Source of the DNA: Planomonospora sp. ID82291
GTDB taxonomy: Bacteria > Actinomycetota > Actinomycetes > Streptosporangiales > Streptosporangiaceae
Assembly (NCBI RefSeq): GCF_015711645.1
Contig: NZ_JABTEX010000001.1
Coordinates: 1,426,001-1,490,000, forward strand
DNA: 64,000 nt
Reading direction: 5' to 3'
In this document: positions 61,801-64,000 of the stretch, piece after piece
Layout: each line of letters begins with the position of its first letter
Numbering within the stretch: the stretch's first letter is position 1
Program-made: the position numbers and the translations under genes
The notes under the pieces: model-generated
Database searches by the model: none
Told to the model about the DNA's origin: nothing
The model's input: the letters and a program-made list of their open reading frames with translations, nothing else

Positions 61801-63515
61801 GGGGCCCCCACGAAGGTCCGGACCACCGGGTCGGTGATGAGCAGCAGCGCCTTCGGCCAGAGGCCGAACAGCAGGATCAGCCCGATCAGGGGAGCCCAGG
61901 CGACCGCCTCGTAGGCCCTGACGTCCCGGATCCCTCCTCCGCCGCCTCCGGATCCCGTCTCTTCGGCACCTCCACCTTCGGCACCTCCAGGTCCCGTCCC
62001 TCTGATGGCCGCGCTCGCCGTGCCGGCGTTCACGGTGCCTTCCGTCACGGTGCCTTCCGTCACGGCGCCGCCGGGGCCGGTTCCCACACCGGCACCGGCG
62101 AGCACCGGGGCGTGGACGGTCTCGGTGGGGCGGCCGTGCGTGACGCGGGAGAGCATGACCAGGAAGTAGGCGGCGGTCAGCACGGTGCCGAGGCCGCCGA
62201 CGGCCATGAAGGTCAGGAAGAGCGGGCGGGACAGGCCGGGGGCGGGATCGAAGGCGCCGAGGAGGGCGAGCATCTCCCCCCAGAAACCGGCCAGGCCGGG
62301 CAGTCCGAGGGAGGCGATGCAGGCGAAGGTCAGCACGGATCCGAGATGCGGCAGCCGGACCAGCAGGCCTCCGCCGAGCGTGGGCATGTCGGCGGTGCCG
62401 TACCGCTCCTTGACGGCCCCGGCGACGAAGAACAGCAGGCCGGTGATCAGGCCGTGCGCGATGTTGCCGAACAGCGCGGCGTTCACCCCGACCGGGGTGA
62501 GCGTGGCGAAGCCGAGCAGCACGAAGCCCATGTGGCCGATCGAAGAGTAGGCGATCATCCGTTTGAGGTCGCGCTGGGCCAGGCACGCGAGCGCGCCGTA
62601 GACGATGCCGACCACCGCGAGGGCACCGAGCCAGGGGGCGACGGCGGCGGCGCCGTCGGGCAGGACCGGGATCGCGATGCGGGCGAAACCGTAGGTGCCC
62701 ATCTTGAGCAGCACGCCGGCGAGCAGCACGGAACCGACCGTGGGCGCCTCGGTGTGGGCGTCCGGCAGCCAGGTGTGCAGCGGCCACATCGGGGTCTTGA
62801 CCGCCAGCCCGAGGCCGATCGCCAGGAAGGCGGTGATCTGCACCGCCCGGGACATCCCGGTGCCCTGCGCCCCGGCGAGGGCGACCAGGTCCAGCGTGCC
62901 GGTCTGCGTCCAGACGAGCAGCACGCCGATGAGGAGCACGACCGAGCCGAGCAGCGTGTAGAGGATGAACTTGGTCGCCGCCGCGCGCCGGGCCCGGCCG
63001 CCCCAGACGGCGATCACGAAGTACATCGGGATGAGGACGATCTCGAAGAAGACGAAGAAGAGCAGCAGGTCGAGTGCGAGGAACGTGCCGATCATGCCGA
63101 CTTCGAGGACCAGCAGGGTGAACACCAGGGCCCGGGGGCGGTTGCCGCCCGGCCGGGGCCGCAGCAGCTGCCCGGGGCCGTCGGACCGGCCCCAGCACAG
63201 GTAGACGAAACAGAGGAAGGTCAGCAGTGCGGTCAGCACGACCAGCGGGAGCGAGATCCCGTCCACGCCCAGGTGGAAGCGGAGGTCCAGGCCGGGGATC
63301 CAGACGAGGTCCGTCGTGAACTGCACGCGGGCGGGATCCGCGTGGTCGAACCCGGCCGCCAGCACCACGGCGAGCAGGAACGTGATCCCGGAGACCGCCA
63401 GTCCGTGCAGTCGCAGCAGCCGCCCCCTGGCCGCCGCGTCCGTCCGGAGCGGCGCCAGCAGCGCGGCGGCACCGGCGAGCGGCACCGCGAGAAGTGCGAT
63501 CGGCACCCAGTTCAT
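61797..63515 (-). CDS. nuoM: NADH-quinone oxidoreductase subunit M
   Basis: The 572-residue antiporter-like subunit has FVFFEIVLIPMYFVIAVWGG with the key Glu, KTPMWPLHTWLPDAHTEAPT, and LKRMIAYSSIGHMGFVLLGF. ATG 63515 starts at MNWVPIALLAVPLAG; a longer frame-open upstream segment (to 63614) is not coding. A Gly/Thr-rich insert (TVTEGTVNAG, then GGAEGGGAEETGSGGGG) lies before the last helix. Stop overlaps nuoN start. Confidence 0.96.
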   Translation of the reverse strand: MNWVPIALLAVPLAGAAALLAPLRTDAAARGRLLRLHGLAVSGITFLLAVVLAAGFDHADPARVQFTTDLVWIPGLDLRFHLGVDGISLPLVVLTALLTFLCFVYLCWGRSDGPGQLLRPRPGGNRPRALVFTLLVLEVGMIGTFLALDLLLFFVFFEIVLIPMYFVIAVWGGRARRAAATKFILYTLLGSVVLLIGVLLVWTQTGTLDLVALAGAQGTGMSRAVQITAFLAIGLGLAVKTPMWPLHTWLPDAHTEAPTVGSVLLAGVLLKMGTYGFARIAIPVLPDGAAAVAPWLGALAVVGIVYGALACLAQRDLKRMIAYSSIGHMGFVLLGFATLTPVGVNAALFGNIAHGLITGLLFFVAGAVKERYGTADMPTLGGGLLVRLPHLGSVLTFACIASLGLPGLAGFWGEMLALLGAFDPAPGLSRPLFLTFMAVGGLGTVLTAAYFLVMLSRVTHGRPTETVHAPVLAGAGVGTGPGGAVTEGTVTEGTVNAGTASAAIRGTGPGGAEGGGAEETGSGGGGGGIRDVRAYEAVAWAPLIGLILLFGLWPKALLLITDPVVRTFVGAP

Positions 63516-63627
63516 CGGCGCACCACCGCCCGGTGGACCCGGGGCGACCCCGCCGCGCCCGGCTCCCGTGGTAGGAGAGAGCCCACCCGTGGCAGGAAGG
63601 AGGGGCTCACCCATGGCAGGAGAGAAT
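63516..63627. repeat. nuoL-nuoM spacer with a repeated CCCGTGGCAGGA motif
   Basis: Three related copies of CCCGTGG(T/C)AGGA(G/A)GGA lie within 63569-63625 in an operon gap of 112 bp, unusually long for nuoL-nuoM. Confidence 0.6.
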
Positions 63628-64000
63628 TCACCCGAACACCACCGCCCCGACCGCGATGAGCAGGACGCCCGCGAGCAGGCCCGTCAGGTAGAGCTGGAGG
63701 TTGCCGTTCTGCGCCGGCCGCAGCAGGCCGGACAGCCCCAGGGCCGCCCGGCCGGAACCGCGCACCGCGCCGTCCACCGCGCGGTCGTCGGTGCGGACGA
63801 CCAGGCCGGCGAGGGCGAGGAACGGGCCGACGAACAGCGCCCGGTAGGCGGAGTCGACGGAGAAGGCCCGCTCGCAGGCGCCCCGGAAGGGACCGAGCAT
63901 GCGGGCGGGATCGCTCTGCGGATCGCTCCGCCACACGGCGTAGACCGCACCGGCGCCCAGCAGCGTCACCGCGACGCTCAGCGCGGCGGTGCCCCAGTGC
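63628..64000 (-). CDS. nuoL: NADH-quinone oxidoreductase subunit L, C-terminal part
   Basis: The reading frame runs off the window end (5' end missing). The fragment shows the last helices: VAVTLLGAGAVYAVWRSDP, the segment ARMLGPFRGACERAFSVDSA linked to the family's long lateral helix, AYRALFVGPFLALAGLVV, and NGNLQLYLTGLLAGVLLIA at the end. Order nuoL-nuoM-nuoN on the minus strand fits complex I. Confidence 0.9.
   Translation of the reverse strand, partial: HWGTAALSVAVTLLGAGAVYAVWRSDPQSDPARMLGPFRGACERAFSVDSAYRALFVGPFLALAGLVVRTDDRAVDGAVRGSGRAALGLSGLLRPAQNGNLQLYLTGLLAGVLLIAVGAVVFG

Overview
The window is very GC-rich DNA (mostly about 70-75% G+C) with actinobacterial gene content: a complex I operon (nuoL-M-N), rpmG next to hadA/hadB-type dehydratases and tRNA-Thr/tRNA-Met, lipB, uppP, htpX, murB, YajQ, TetR/AraC/LuxR regulators and secreted M28 peptidases. 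Gene style and content suggest a filamentous actinomycete, perhaps Streptosporangiaceae; the genus is an inference. There are three tRNA genes, no rRNA and no CRISPR array.

Layout. 1-8.4 kb: the end of a TPR regulator, a DrrAB-type ABC exporter, an AraC/VOC pair, a ChaA-type cation antiporter, then a tightly coupled cassette of a four-helix membrane protein, a divergent thymidylate-synthase-like enzyme and a HAD phosphatase, followed by a Pr6Pr-type membrane protein. 8.4-12 kb: a copper module (CopA ATPase and a His-rich secreted protein) with CsoR-like palindromes. 12-15 kb: a TetR gene overlapping a pair of bacterial PH-domain membrane proteins. 15.2-20.5 kb: a probable methylated-amine locus (FAD/GcvT oxidoreductase, choline-kinase-like phosphotransferase, APC permease). 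20.6-31.8 kb: lipB, PspC, two related secreted M28 peptidases, a CBS protein, uppP, hrpB, and an SPFH protein paired with a small ribbon-helix-helix protein behind a 26-bp palindrome. 31.9-33.3 kb: an amidase.

33.3-37.3 kb is a lower-GC island of three genes read leftward: AAA ATPase (DUF3696-like), TOPRIM-like protein and DUF262 protein. I read it as a likely anti-phage system that combines a PARIS/OLD-like ATPase-TOPRIM pair with a GmrSD-type DUF262 protein. 37.6-41.2 kb holds deoC with one full and one truncated aldehyde dehydrogenase. 41.6-45 kb holds a small basic protein and a large AAA-LuxR regulator. 45.2-46 kb holds a TMEM165/GDT1 transporter behind a yybP-ykoY manganese riboswitch. 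46.1-49.8 kb holds murB, hadB, hadA, rpmG, tRNA-Met and tRNA-Thr. 50.1-52.8 kb is accessory: RidA, an unknown gene, and joined remnants of IS3 and IS5 elements. 53-59.8 kb holds tRNA-Tyr, yajQ, a TetR/SnoaL pair around a perfect operator palindrome, two secreted beta-propeller proteins (one behind a CRP-like site), a PNPOx-fold protein and htpX. 60-64 kb is the end of the nuo operon.

A trait of the whole window is the number of short tandem repeats (units of about 7-48 bp). They lie both in gaps and inside genes, where they add low-complexity inserts to conserved proteins (MurB, HrpB, NuoM, NuoN, the PH-domain proteins, the FAD/GcvT enzyme).
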